A stretch of DNA of 64,000 bases, from the NCBI GenBank assembly GCA_034423575.1, contig DAOUIF010000007.1, positions 41,781 to 105,780 on the forward strand, in the 5' to 3' direction. This document shows, piece by piece, positions 16,756-26,443 of this stretch. The position numbers and the translations under genes are program-made. Numbering within the stretch: position 1 is the stretch's first letter; each line of letters begins with the position of its first letter. The DNA comes from Bin87 sp034423575. Its GTDB lineage: Bacteria > Chloroflexota > Dehalococcoidia > Lucifugimonadales > UBA3495. Under the pieces are notes generated by a model. That model saw only the letters and a program-made list of their open reading frames with translations, was not told the origin of the DNA and did no database searches.

Positions 16756-17793
16756 ATGAGTTCCGGATCTGAAATCCCCCGCGACTTTTCCCACGTGATC
16801 GGCGTGGTGGGCGCTGCATCCAAATTCGGGGCGCAGTTGCTGCTCCACTTCGAGAAAGAACGACCCGACTGTTGGCTGGTGGCGGTAGCAGAGCGCCCGC
16901 TGCGCTGGCCTGTGGAACGCATTTCCACCTACCGCCTGGCCCAAAATCGGGTCGGCGGCACCCTGACGATGTCCGACATCCCCGACTTCATGCAGCAGAA
17001 AGCCTGGGACATGTTACTGGAAGGGCATGAGTTGACGATCGCCGACATTCCGGACGTGTTGCAGCTGGAAGGTGTGAACTCCCTGGTCCACGTGGGGAGC
17101 TATTACGACGGACCCAACCCCGAACAATTTTGTGCCGACGCTCAGCTTTGGCTCCGGGCGGCCCGCATCGCGGGAGTGCGCCGGTTCATCTACCTGTCGG
17201 ACGTCCGGATCTATGGGATCAACGCCAATAACCCGATCCCCATCACCGAAAGAACGGCCAAAAATCCGATCCGCCAACATCGCTACCTCACGGAAGCTGA
17301 ACCGACGCTGGCCACCAGGGAAGATTACGCAGCCTCGGCGGAGGCGCGAGGCGACGGTGAAGACATGAACGTGGCCGTGCTGCGCACAGCGATGTCGGTC
17401 AACACCAATCACGCGAGTCCTGCAACCGAAGAGCTGTTGTTGCCAGCAGTCACGGCAAACCGGAAACGCAGCTTCCCGCTCCAGTTCCTGCACCAGCATG
17501 ACCTGGCCAGGGCGATTGATCGGGTGATAAGCCGGGACCTGCACGGAGTGTTCAACGTCGCCGGCGACGGCGTGGTGGATTCCCTCGATATCCTGGAATG
17601 GTGCCGGGAACCCGGCCTTCCCCGACACGCTGGTTCGAGTCGTTTGCGCGGTGCCGCGGGAAGGCAGCTGTCCAAGCATCCGCTGATCGTGAGCTCCGCC
17701 AAATTCAAGCAGGCAGCCGGTTTCGGGTTCAAGTATTCATCCGCGCGCGCCGTACGCGCCTACTGCCATTCAGTGCTCCTCGAACCGAGTTAA
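16756..17793 (+). CDS. divergent NAD-dependent epimerase/dehydratase-like protein
   Basis: A 345-residue extended-SDR Rossmann protein. The glycine loop is altered (GVVGAASKFGAQLL) and the expected substrate-site strand reads FIYLSDVRIYG. The usual YxxxK is not intact: the candidate tyrosine in REDYAASAEARG is followed by glutamate where lysine belongs. The C-terminus still has the FNVAGDG strand typical of UDP-sugar epimerases. It may therefore bind a nucleotide cofactor without standard SDR chemistry. It lies in the same-strand run after the hopanoid genes, four bases before the nucleoside hydrolase. Confidence 0.7.
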   Translation: MSSGSEIPRDFSHVIGVVGAASKFGAQLLLHFEKERPDCWLVAVAERPLRWPVERISTYRLAQNRVGGTLTMSDIPDFMQQKAWDMLLEGHELTIADIPDVLQLEGVNSLVHVGSYYDGPNPEQFCADAQLWLRAARIAGVRRFIYLSDVRIYGINANNPIPITERTAKNPIRQHRYLTEAEPTLATREDYAASAEARGDGEDMNVAVLRTAMSVNTNHASPATEELLLPAVTANRKRSFPLQFLHQHDLARAIDRVISRDLHGVFNVAGDGVVDSLDILEWCREPGLPRHAGSSRLRGAAGRQLSKHPLIVSSAKFKQAAGFGFKYSSARAVRAYCHSVLLEPS

Positions 17794-17797
17794 CCGC

Positions 17798-18742
17798 ATG
17801 AGTGCATTCCGTACCGCAGATCCGGAACCGGTCGTAATCGACACCGATCCCGGCGTAGATGACGCCATCGCCCTGCTCATGGCCCTGTCATGTCCGCAAC
17901 TGGACATATTGGGGCTGACCACCACGGCGGGTAATGTACCGATAGGACCGGCGACCAGAAATGCCCTTGCCATCCTGGAAGGCGTCGGTCGCACCGACAT
18001 CCCTGTAGCCAAAGGAGCGACCCGGCCGATCCGCGGTCGCTTCGCCTACTCCCGCCATGTCCACTCTGCGGCCGGCCTGACCTATCCGCTGCCGCCACCG
18101 ACCATAGGTACAACTGAAACGGGCGCCGTCCAGTTTCTGGCCGAAACCCTCCAGTCGAGCCCTGGCGAGGTCACGATCATCGCTTTGGGTCCCCTAACTA
18201 ACCTTGCTCGGCTAAACAGCAAGCGACCGTCCGCGCTGAGATTGGCAAAGCGGGTGCTCGTCATGGGCGGCGCGGTGCAGACCCCCGGCAACGTCACGCC
18301 ACACGCGGAGTTCAACTTCTACAGTGACCCTACGGCCGCCCGCATGGTCATCGAATCGGGGCTTCCAATGACTCTCATCGACATGGCTCCGTGCCGGCAG
18401 GTTTTTTTGACCCGCGAAGATGTCAATGGAGCTCGCCCCACCACCGAAGCGGGTACTCTGGCGGAACGGTTGCTCACAGGTTGGTTCGGCAAGGATCCCA
18501 CGCGTGAACGGTTTTACATGTACGACCCGCTAACGCTGGTCGCGGCGGTGGAGCCTCACGCCATCAATTTTCGTTCGGTCGCGATGACGGTGGACGACTC
18601 GATGACCACGGGCGACAGCGACCTTTGGGGACGTTGTCGGATACTTGACGAAAGCGGCGGGCCGATTCGGGTCGCTCAATCTGGAGGTGTCGACATCCCG
18701 ACATCGCTGCGACTGATTCGCGACTTGTTGGGCTGGCGCTAG
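17798..18742 (+). CDS. inosine-uridine-preferring-type nucleoside hydrolase
   Basis: A 314-residue nucleoside N-ribohydrolase. The calcium and ribose site motif is DTDPGVDDA near residue 16, with ALGPLTNLA and the AEFNFYSDPTAA segment following. The family cleaves the N-glycosidic bond of nucleosides to base plus ribose. Placed four bases after the divergent SDR and in the same run as hpnG, it could process adenosine-type by-products, but general nucleoside salvage is equally possible. Confidence 0.9.
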   Translation: MSAFRTADPEPVVIDTDPGVDDAIALLMALSCPQLDILGLTTTAGNVPIGPATRNALAILEGVGRTDIPVAKGATRPIRGRFAYSRHVHSAAGLTYPLPPPTIGTTETGAVQFLAETLQSSPGEVTIIALGPLTNLARLNSKRPSALRLAKRVLVMGGAVQTPGNVTPHAEFNFYSDPTAARMVIESGLPMTLIDMAPCRQVFLTREDVNGARPTTEAGTLAERLLTGWFGKDPTRERFYMYDPLTLVAAVEPHAINFRSVAMTVDDSMTTGDSDLWGRCRILDESGGPIRVAQSGGVDIPTSLRLIRDLLGWR

Positions 18743-18776
18743 CCGGTGGAGAGACGAGTACAGGAGGACGAGCACG

Positions 18777-20213
18777 ATGGCAGTTCAGCGCAGAGTATTG
18801 ATCGTGGTGTTCGACGGCCTACAGCCGGCGCAGATCACGCCGTACCTGATGCCCCACCTGTCGAAGTTCGCCCAAGGGGGCGTCATCTTCGCGGACCATC
18901 ATCCGGTGTTCCCCACCGTGACGCGGGTCAACGCGTCCAGCCTGGTCACGGGTTTCATGCCCGGGAGACACGGACTGGCCGGCAACACTTTCCTCTGCCG
19001 GGATTTCGATCCGCACCGGGTGATTCCCGCGCTGGAACCCACGTTGCAGGAAATCGCGGACTCCACCGGTCGTGCTCTGCTGGCGCCCACGCTGGCCGAC
19101 ATGCTGGGTCGACACGGAATGGAGTACTTCGCCATCGGCACAGGCACCAGCGGCAACGCCTACGTTCACAACCCAAACGCGGACACGGCCGGCGGAGCGA
19201 CTATCCATCCGGATTTCGCGCTGCCGCGATCACTGCATGCCGAACTGGCCGAACGCTTCGGCGAATGGCCGGCCCAGGACCTGCCCAACACTGCCCGACT
19301 GGTGCACGCGCGGCGCATTCTCACGGAATTCGTACTGCCCGAGCGCGACCCCGCGGTAGCCTTGCTGTGGTCGTCAGAACCGGACAAGACGCAGCACGAA
19401 GACGGCGTGGGACTGGGCCGGGCTCCGCGGGCCATTGCCGAAGCGGACGCCGAATTCGGCGAGTTGATGGAATGGCTGGAGACCAACGGGCGCGCCGATA
19501 CAACCGACGTATTCATCGCATCGGATCACGGATACTCAACGATCAGCGACGTTGTTCGTGTTGAACTCTTGCTACGCGATGCCGGCTTCCCTGGCGTCGA
19601 CGAGCCAGGCGGAGTCGCAGTGGCGGCCAACGGCGGTTCTGCGTTGCTGTACGTCAACGACGGCGATCCGAATACCGCCGAGCGTTTGACTGCGTGGCTG
19701 GTTGCGCAACCCTGGTGCGGGCCGCTGTTCGCCGCCGAGCGGGTCGGGTGCCCGGCTGGCACGTTGCCCCTGGCGCTGCTGGGATGCGAAGGGCCGCGCT
19801 CGCCGGACCTGATCCTATCCTTCCCGTGGCAGAGTTCCGAGAACCAGGCGGGTTACGCGGGCCACGCTCCGGCGACGGGCGGCGCCGTCGGCCAGGGTCA
19901 GCACGGAAGCCTCAGCCGGCACGAACTGCGCAACACCGGGTTGGCTGGCGGGCCCTCATTCAAGCGGGAAACTATCGTCGAGACGCCAACCGGCAACATC
20001 GACCTGGCACCGACGATCCTGCATCTCCTCGGCCTGGACGCGGAGGGATCAGCGATGGACGGGAGAGTGCTGTCAGAGGCCTTGGAAAACGGTCCGCCGG
20101 AACCGACGCCGAACCGACAGATCCACAGAGCCGAGCGACCCGGGTTCTGTCAGAAGTTGCAGGTCAGCGCGGTGGGGAGGACGAAGTACGTTGACTGGGG
20201 CAACCGGATGTAA
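18777..20213 (+). CDS. alkaline-phosphatase-superfamily phosphodiesterase (PF01663-like)
   Basis: A 478-residue metal-dependent phosphodiesterase/nucleotide-pyrophosphatase fold preceded by GGAGGA. The first metal aspartate is in LIVVFDGLQ, the nucleophile threonine in HPVFPTVTRVNASS, and the later ligands in SSEPDKTQHEDG, ASDHGYS and GYAGHAP. Members hydrolyse nucleotide or glycerophospho-diesters. No signal peptide is seen, so the enzyme is probably cytoplasmic. It ends the plus-strand run that began with the hopanoid genes and converges on the frameshifted gene 10 bases away. Confidence 0.88.
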   Translation: MAVQRRVLIVVFDGLQPAQITPYLMPHLSKFAQGGVIFADHHPVFPTVTRVNASSLVTGFMPGRHGLAGNTFLCRDFDPHRVIPALEPTLQEIADSTGRALLAPTLADMLGRHGMEYFAIGTGTSGNAYVHNPNADTAGGATIHPDFALPRSLHAELAERFGEWPAQDLPNTARLVHARRILTEFVLPERDPAVALLWSSEPDKTQHEDGVGLGRAPRAIAEADAEFGELMEWLETNGRADTTDVFIASDHGYSTISDVVRVELLLRDAGFPGVDEPGGVAVAANGGSALLYVNDGDPNTAERLTAWLVAQPWCGPLFAAERVGCPAGTLPLALLGCEGPRSPDLILSFPWQSSENQAGYAGHAPATGGAVGQGQHGSLSRHELRNTGLAGGPSFKRETIVETPTGNIDLAPTILHLLGLDAEGSAMDGRVLSEALENGPPEPTPNRQIHRAERPGFCQKLQVSAVGRTKYVDWGNRM

Positions 20214-20223
20214 TTGCCGGCGG

Positions 20224-20726
20224 TCAGTTACGGTCGGGGTTGAAAGGGAAGCCGTCCACCAGGACACTCTTGATAACCGCCCTGCCTCCGTCGCCCAAAG
20301 AGACCACGACCTTCACGTCTCGCGCGTCCTCTACGATATGGCCCGTGCCCTCAGGTACGAAAAAGGTGCCGATCCCGAAGTCGAGCCGCCGGTTCGCGTT
20401 GATGACCCCACGAATGTACGGCTCCGCCGGTTCAGGTTGCCAACGTGTGTGTGACGATGCGCACCAGACGTCGCCGCATTGGGCGAGGATGACGTACACA
20501 ATGGTCCCAGCGGGGTTGTCCGCCAGCCGCGGAGGAATTTCGCAATCTCGTAATCCAGGATCGCGTAGTCTCCCTGAAACAACGAACGCGGATCGACCGG
20601 CACAGTCTGCAGGGTGATCTCGCGTCCCTCGGTCAGCGCCACCTGACGCACTCCGGCAAAGGCGACCAGGCCAACCACCTGCGCTGCCACCACCGCAAAA
20701 AACAGGATGCCCGCAACTCGCGTCAC
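20224..20726 (-). pseudogene. GDYXXLXY-domain protein, frameshifted
   Basis: The first part, read from 20726, has an N-terminal membrane segment (ILFFAVVAAQVVGLVAFAG) and the family motif LFQGDYAILDYEI. Around 20530-20550 the frame is lost. A second frame continues the family sequence (DNPAGTIVYVILA, then IRGVINANRRLDFGIGTFFV) to a stop at 20224. One inserted or deleted base explains the break. It could be a true mutation or a sequencing error. The gene partners with the DUF2157 gene, which it overlaps by ATGA; the pair is recurrent in bacteria and is of unknown function. Confidence 0.8.
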
Positions 20727-23164
20727 GCCGGCTCCTCAACCGCGCGGACGCTGCGAAGTATCCGCCGGCGCAGGAACTCGAGACCAAAACCCATACCCAG
20801 CATGATCGCCCCGGCTACGATGAACGCCAGGGATTGACCCAGCAAACCGAAACCAAACTCGAAATACCGGGTGAACAGCGTGATCGCGAAGGCGATCACC
20901 GCCAGGTTGATCAGGTCGCCGCGGTTCCACCGGTATCCTGCCGCTACCAGCCCCAATACCGTTCCCAGCAACGCGGCGTTGAGCGCCAGCCACGTCCAAG
21001 TCCAATCCAGCAACAACCCCAACCACGCCAGGAGGGTGAGCGCAGCCATCGCGATTGCAGCCGATGTCTCCCAGCGCAGCTGCCCGGCTGGTACGGGAAC
21101 CGGCACGGACCGCCTTGCGTCTACTACCCACATCGCAATCCGAACGGCAATCGCGGCGGCCCAAATCGTGCCCGCCAGGAACCAATATTCCCGGAGAAAT
21201 TCAAGCGCCGAACCGGCAGGGTCTCCACCACCAGGAGTCCAGGGCTCGCTGTAACTCATCGCGTAGACGCTGGCGATGGCCACAGCGAGACCGGCCAGAT
21301 CCCAGACGCGGGAGTTCGTGCGCAGTTCCGTTGTCGAGGTTCCCGTCCAACGGACCTGGAGCCTGCCGGTCAGGAAGACAAGCGCCCCGACGCCCAGGCT
21401 CACCGGTCCCAGCCACAAGAGCAGCCCATTGTCCGCCAGAATACCTAACGCCGCTAAGCATCGGACGACAACGAAGATGGCAAATAGCGAGCCGGCGAAG
21501 TACGCCACGGACCGCTGCCTCCGACGGTATGCATACCAGACCAATGCCGCCATTTCAGCCAACAACGCGAGGTTGAAAATCGCCCAGGCTCCCGAAACCC
21601 GGTACCCCAATCCCAACCACATGGCCAGGGTCAGTGCGAACATGGCGGCAACGGCGCCAAGCGACCAAAGCGCTTCCCCGTTGCCAACACTCGCACGTGT
21701 CCTGGTGACACGTGCGGTCAAAGCCGCCGTCAACAGCCATGCAACAATGACAACCACCCAATATTCGGCCGGCATCCAGGACCAGATTGGCGACGATTCC
21801 CAGCGCCAGAAGGTCCCATATCCCATGATGTGGAGGGCAGCGGCGGCGAGCGCGATCCCTGCCGCAGCCACAGTCCTCGCGTATGGGGTAACCAACAGCA
21901 CAGACCTCATCGCGACGCCGACGGCGAAGAGACAGGCCGCCATGGTCAAAGCTGCCGCGCAAAGTAATATGGGCGCGGACGACTCACCGAAATCGACCAG
22001 GCTGGCGAACCTGATCGCCATGAGTATCACGAACAGTACGGCTGCGACCCCAAGCAGCATGGGGAAACGCTTGAGATACCCCACCGCCACAGCGCCGCCG
22101 AACGCAACGAGGTTGAACAGCCACCAAAGAATGGGCTCGGGATAGGCGAACCAGACCAAAATGAACGCGGCGGTGAAAACCATCGTGCCCACGATGACCA
22201 TGTTGGCGGCGGGACTATCTCCCCACTGGGCACGGCATATCCACCAGATGGCGCCGGTGGCACCCGTCGCCGTAGCAATACCTACGGCAACAGTAACCCA
22301 ATACTCGGAGGACAACACCGCCCAGGTAAGATTGTCGACATCAACCCAGATGCTGCCGACGGACATCGCGCCAAAGGCCGCCATACCAACCGCCAAACCC
22401 GGGTAATAGCAATACGCCGCGAGGGGCCGTGTCCAGGCGGTCCGCAGTTGGAGCAGTCCCAGCGCAACCACCGCAGCCGATAGCGCGATGGTCAACGGCG
22501 CCAGAAACAGGAGCGTATCCGCGTCGTAGAATTCCAGCCACCATTGGGTCCGGAACCCCATACTCAGGATCAGGAGCGCCAGCGATAGCCCCACCATCGG
22601 GCGAGAACGTGCGACATACCCCACCGGCAGCACGCCGAGAAACCACGCGGTGGTTAGATTGGGATGATTGACGGGCACATGGTAAATCTGCGCGATCAGG
22701 TGGATTGCGGCCCCGTAGGCCAGCGCTCCGACCACGAGCATTGCCACGCCGATGCGCGAATAGCCCAGCCGGGCCACCAGCAACCAGCCGATGGCGTTTA
22801 TCGCGGCCGTCAACCCCACCAGCATGGCTACCCGAGCCCAAACCGGAATAACATCCCAGTTCGCCGCCACGTAAATGGTGATGCCCAACCCGACCAGCAG
22901 GGCGCCCATCACGCCAATGATGGAAACAGCTCGGCCGACCAGCGTGGTGCGCTCGGCGACATCCGCCGGCGCAGCAACACCACCGGAGTCTGGCACGACA
23001 GTTTCGGTTGGCGGCGACTCCGTGGCCGGCGAATCGTAGCGCCGTAGGATCGCCTGAGCCTGTTCGCCCGAGACCAGTCCCTCTCGCTCCCAGGCGGCCA
23101 CCTCGATCACCAAGCGGCGGCCGAAATCGGCTTCGCCAGACCCATCCCCAGGCCCGGTTACCAT
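20723..23164 (-). CDS. DUF2157-domain multi-pass membrane protein
   Basis: An 813-residue protein. The N-terminal soluble segment (LVIEVAAWEREGLVSGEQA) is the DUF2157 signature, and the rest is a dense run of about 20 hydrophobic helices separated by short loops. The function is unknown. It is commonly followed by a GDYXXLXY protein, as here, where the downstream gene overlaps by four bases but is frameshifted. Nothing in the sequence suggests a transported substrate. Confidence 0.85.
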   Translation of the reverse strand: MVTGPGDGSGEADFGRRLVIEVAAWEREGLVSGEQAQAILRRYDSPATESPPTETVVPDSGGVAAPADVAERTTLVGRAVSIIGVMGALLVGLGITIYVAANWDVIPVWARVAMLVGLTAAINAIGWLLVARLGYSRIGVAMLVVGALAYGAAIHLIAQIYHVPVNHPNLTTAWFLGVLPVGYVARSRPMVGLSLALLILSMGFRTQWWLEFYDADTLLFLAPLTIALSAAVVALGLLQLRTAWTRPLAAYCYYPGLAVGMAAFGAMSVGSIWVDVDNLTWAVLSSEYWVTVAVGIATATGATGAIWWICRAQWGDSPAANMVIVGTMVFTAAFILVWFAYPEPILWWLFNLVAFGGAVAVGYLKRFPMLLGVAAVLFVILMAIRFASLVDFGESSAPILLCAAALTMAACLFAVGVAMRSVLLVTPYARTVAAAGIALAAAALHIMGYGTFWRWESSPIWSWMPAEYWVVVIVAWLLTAALTARVTRTRASVGNGEALWSLGAVAAMFALTLAMWLGLGYRVSGAWAIFNLALLAEMAALVWYAYRRRQRSVAYFAGSLFAIFVVVRCLAALGILADNGLLLWLGPVSLGVGALVFLTGRLQVRWTGTSTTELRTNSRVWDLAGLAVAIASVYAMSYSEPWTPGGGDPAGSALEFLREYWFLAGTIWAAAIAVRIAMWVVDARRSVPVPVPAGQLRWETSAAIAMAALTLLAWLGLLLDWTWTWLALNAALLGTVLGLVAAGYRWNRGDLINLAVIAFAITLFTRYFEFGFGLLGQSLAFIVAGAIMLGMGFGLEFLRRRILRSVRAVEEPA

Positions 23165-23240
23165 CAGGACCTCTTCATGCGAGATTTGGCCCGGATGCCC
23201 TCAACCGGTGGTGCTGGCACCCACCTGAGACCGCCGCGCC

Positions 23241-24128
23241 TCAGTCGGCCGCCACCGCTCCGTCGGCAACCGCGTAACCGGAGTCCCGCTCCAGCATTTG
23301 GGACAGGCCCATGAGCTCAAAGGCCTCTGTGAGCGGGGTCATCTCACCCACCAGACGCTCGGTAGTGCCGGTGGCCTTGAGCTCCGCCATGACCCGAGCG
23401 ACGGTGTGCGCCACGGACATGAAGGCGCTGCCCGGGAAGATGACCATCTTGAACCCCAGCTTTTCCAGTTCGGCCACGTTGAGCAGCGGCGACTTGCCCG
23501 TTTCGACGAAGTTGTACAGCAGCGGAACCGAGGTGCGGGAAACCACTTCCGCCGCTTCCTCGGCAGACCGGATAGCCTCGACGAAAAGCGCGTCGGCGCC
23601 GGCATCAGTAAAGGCTTCGCAGCGGCGCATGGTGTCGTCCCAACCGGTTACCGCCAATGCGTCGGTACGGACGATGATGGTGAAGTCGTCATCGGTGCGC
23701 GCATCCACGGCGGCGCGGATCTTCTGCACCATCTCGTCGATGGATACCACGCGCTTGTCCTCCAGGTGTCCGCACCGTTTGGGGAACTGCTGGTCCTCGA
23801 TGTGGACCGCCGCGACGCCGGTGCGTTCGTATTCCCGGATGGTGCGGCGCACGTTCATGGTGCCGCCGTAGCCTGTATCGGCGTCGGCGATCACCGGAAC
23901 GCTCACCGTGGAGGCGATGGATGCCGCGTTGGCCAGCATTTCAGTGGCAGTAGCCAGCGCCAGGTCCGGGTAGCCGACCCGGGCCACCGATGTTCCGGCT
24001 CCGGTCATGTACACGGCCGGGAAGCCGGTCCGTTCGATGATCGCGGCGGTCAGGCAGTCGTAGGCTCCGGGGGCCGTGATAATCCCGGGCTCGGCGAGCA
24101 ATCGTCGGAATTGGGTAGTGGCTTTCAT
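23241..24128 (-). CDS. isocitrate lyase/PEP mutase-family protein
   Basis: A 295-residue PEP-mutase/isocitrate-lyase superfamily TIM barrel. ATG 24128 was chosen for its GAGGA ribosome site; a longer frame overlaps the region before fabG. Motifs are GAYDCLTAAIIERTGF, the metal aspartates in ADADTGYGG, and KRCGHLEDKRV, the active-site loop cysteine motif. Such enzymes cleave or form C-C or C-P bonds in 2-methylisocitrate, oxaloacetate or phosphonopyruvate-like compounds. The substrate is unresolved. It is probably the last gene of the lipid operon, 28 bases after fabG. Confidence 0.87.
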   Translation of the reverse strand: MKATTQFRRLLAEPGIITAPGAYDCLTAAIIERTGFPAVYMTGAGTSVARVGYPDLALATATEMLANAASIASTVSVPVIADADTGYGGTMNVRRTIREYERTGVAAVHIEDQQFPKRCGHLEDKRVVSIDEMVQKIRAAVDARTDDDFTIIVRTDALAVTGWDDTMRRCEAFTDAGADALFVEAIRSAEEAAEVVSRTSVPLLYNFVETGKSPLLNVAELEKLGFKMVIFPGSAFMSVAHTVARVMAELKATGTTERLVGEMTPLTEAFELMGLSQMLERDSGYAVADGAVAAD

Positions 24129-24156
24129 CACGCAGTCCTCTTTTCTATGCGCTGGA

Positions 24157-24921
24157 TCATGCGGTAAGACCTCCGTCGACCGTAAGTGTTTGCCCGTTGA
24201 CGTATCCGGCATCCGGACTGACCAGGTAAAGGACGGCGGAAGCCACGTCCTCGGCGGCTCCGAACCGGCCGGACGGGATACGGGAGAGCACCTGGGTGCG
24301 CTGGTCGCCGGTCATGCCGGCGGTCATCCCACCGTCTTCGCCAACTTCGATGAAACCGGGCGCTACGGCGTTCACGGTAATGCTGCGGCTGGCCACCTCG
24401 CGCGCCATGGCTTTCGTGAATCCGATTTGCCCAGCTTTGGAAGCAGCATAGTTGGCCTGTCCCGGATTGCCGGTGAGCCCTACAACGGAGGAGATGTTGA
24501 CGATGCGCCCGTACCGCTGACGGACCATCAACGGTATGGCGAAGCGGGTGGCCAGAAACGTGCCGCGCAGGTTCACCGTAAGCACGTCATCCCAGTCCGC
24601 GGCGGTCATCCGCATCATGAGCCGGTCGCGGTTGACGCCGGCGTTGTTCACCAGGATGTCCAGCCTGCCCAGCCGGTCAGCAGTGGTTTTCACCACGGCC
24701 TCAGCGGTGTTTTCGTCGGAAACGTCGCCGGGTACGCGCAAAGCCTCGCCACCCGCGGCGCGGATTTGGTCGATAACGGAATCGGCAGCGTCGGCGTTGC
24801 TACGGTAGTTGATGCCGACGGAGGCCCCGGCGGCAGCGAGCCGGGCGGCTATCACGGCGCCGATGCCTCGTGACGAGCCTGTGATCAGGGCGACCTGACC
24901 GCTCAAATCAATCGTGTACAT
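24157..24921 (-). CDS. fabG: 3-oxoacyl-[ACP] reductase
   Basis: A 254-residue classical SDR. The cofactor motif is TGSSRGIGA, then NNAGV, the catalytic serine in NISSVVG, and YAASK (YxxxK). FabG reduces 3-oxoacyl-ACP with NADPH in fatty-acid elongation. Assignment to fatty-acid synthesis rests on the position 18 bases downstream of plsX, in an operon with two MaoC-type dehydratase genes. Confidence 0.88.
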   Translation of the reverse strand: MYTIDLSGQVALITGSSRGIGAVIAARLAAAGASVGINYRSNADAADSVIDQIRAAGGEALRVPGDVSDENTAEAVVKTTADRLGRLDILVNNAGVNRDRLMMRMTAADWDDVLTVNLRGTFLATRFAIPLMVRQRYGRIVNISSVVGLTGNPGQANYAASKAGQIGFTKAMAREVASRSITVNAVAPGFIEVGEDGGMTAGMTGDQRTQVLSRIPSGRFGAAEDVASAVLYLVSPDAGYVNGQTLTVDGGLTA

Positions 24922-24939
24922 GGTTGAATACCCAATCCT

Positions 24940-25971
24940 TCACGTCTCGCGCGCGACGGCACGATGCAACTCAGCCAGCTCCTGCCGGAATCCTTCCACC
25001 AACTCCAGCCGATGGCACAGCAAGCCGGTATTGATCGCGCCAGCGACGCCGGCGGCGGTGGACGACCCGTGACCGATCATTACCAGACCGTCCACGCCAA
25101 AGAGTGGCCCGCCCATGGTGCGTGGCAGGTTCATCGTGGTCCACAGCGCCTCGCCTATTCCCTGCACCTGCTCCTCCGGCAGAACGGCCGACAGGCGTTG
25201 GTGGAGATACGGAACCAACGCCGAACCAAGTCCTTCGGCAAACTTTATCAGGATGTTGCCGATGAACCCGTCACACACGATGACATCGGCCTTGCCGGTG
25301 AAAAAGTCCATGCCCTCGACGTTGCCTACGAAATTGAGGTGGCTTTCCCGAAACAGCGTGTGGCTCTCCTGGACCTGCCGATTGCCCTTGGCGGATTCTT
25401 CACCCACACTGAGCAAGGCCACCCGGGGGTTTTCAATCCCCAGCCGACGACGGGAAAAAGCCACTCCCAATGCGGCGAAACTCAGTAGTAGCGACGGACG
25501 GCAATCCACATTGCTGCCCAGGTCGACCACCGTGGTGTTGGGCGCGACCCCAAGGAAGTTCCCACCGATGCACGGTCGCTCCAATCCCTCAAGCAGACCC
25601 AGCGCCATGACCGCCGTGGCCATGGTGGCCCCGGTCGAACCCATGGACACCACCATGTCCGCCTCTCCCTGCTGCGCCAGCCTCATCGAAACGGCGATTG
25701 ACGATTTCGGCTTTCGACGCAAGGCAGCTACGGGGTGCTCGTCGTCTTCGACTTTGCCTTCCGAGGGCGCCACTGAAACGGCTCGTCCGGCGACGTCGTG
25801 ACGGGACAGCTGGCCGTGCACAGCATCAGGATCGCCCACCAGCGTCACGGTCAATTCAGGGTGCGCGTCCAGCGCCGCAAGGACGCCGGGAACCGTCTCC
25901 TCAGGGCCGTAATCCCCGCCCATGGCGTCCACCGCTACGCGTATCCGCGGCATATCTCCATTGTTGCTCAT
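24940..25971 (-). CDS. plsX: phosphate acyltransferase PlsX
   Basis: A 343-residue PlsX that makes acyl-phosphate from acyl-ACP for phospholipid synthesis at the membrane. The N-terminus has the hallmark AVDAMGGDYGPEETVPG. Further blocks are MGSTGATMATAV, DLGSNVDC and CDGFIGNILIKFAEG. The start overlaps the upstream MaoC stop by ATGA. The plsX-fabG arrangement is the standard bacterial lipid operon. Confidence 0.97.
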   Translation of the reverse strand: MSNNGDMPRIRVAVDAMGGDYGPEETVPGVLAALDAHPELTVTLVGDPDAVHGQLSRHDVAGRAVSVAPSEGKVEDDEHPVAALRRKPKSSIAVSMRLAQQGEADMVVSMGSTGATMATAVMALGLLEGLERPCIGGNFLGVAPNTTVVDLGSNVDCRPSLLLSFAALGVAFSRRRLGIENPRVALLSVGEESAKGNRQVQESHTLFRESHLNFVGNVEGMDFFTGKADVIVCDGFIGNILIKFAEGLGSALVPYLHQRLSAVLPEEQVQGIGEALWTTMNLPRTMGGPLFGVDGLVMIGHGSSTAAGVAGAINTGLLCHRLELVEGFRQELAELHRAVARET

Positions 25972-26432
25972 TGCGCAGTTTCCCTCATATCTGCCGAGCT
26001 CACCACCACGGTCGCCGACCCGGTGATGATCCTGTTTCCATTATCAACGTTCCGCAGCTCTACATTGCAAGTCAAACGGGTGCCCACCGCGGTCGGCTCG
26101 CTTTTGGTCACCGATCCAACGGCCTCCAGGAGATCGCCAGGATACGCTGCCCCACGGAACCTGACGCGCAGGCTGCCCGACCGCAGCCAGCAGGGCCCGT
26201 ACTCTCCCGCCATCATTTCGGAGATCATGGCCAAGGTAAGCATGCCGTGGGCGATCACGCCTCCGAACCGGCTGGACGCCGCGAATTCATCGTCGTGATG
26301 GATCCGGTTGTGGTCGCCGGAAGCTGCACGGTAGGCGTCGATGTCGTCACGGCGGACGGTACGTTGCACCGGAGTGATCGCGTAGGCCACGTTGCATTTG
26401 GAAGATGCGATTGTTGAAACGTCGGCAGGCAT
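25968..26432 (-). CDS. MaoC-type (R)-hydroxyacyl dehydratase, catalytic subunit (HadB-like)
   Basis: A 154-residue hot-dog-fold hydratase. The catalytic DxNxxH motif is intact in GDHNRIHHDDEFA, and the substrate helix GVIAHGMLTLAMI follows. This family dehydrates (R)-3-hydroxyacyl-ACP or -CoA. It sits between a motif-less MaoC-like gene and plsX, so FAS-II dehydration by a HadA/HadB-type heterodimer, as in mycobacteria, is likely. Confidence 0.85.
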   Translation of the reverse strand: MPADVSTIASSKCNVAYAITPVQRTVRRDDIDAYRAASGDHNRIHHDDEFAASSRFGGVIAHGMLTLAMISEMMAGEYGPCWLRSGSLRVRFRGAAYPGDLLEAVGSVTKSEPTAVGTRLTCNVELRNVDNGNRIITGSATVVVSSADMRETAQ

Positions 26433-26443
26433 ATTATCTTGCT

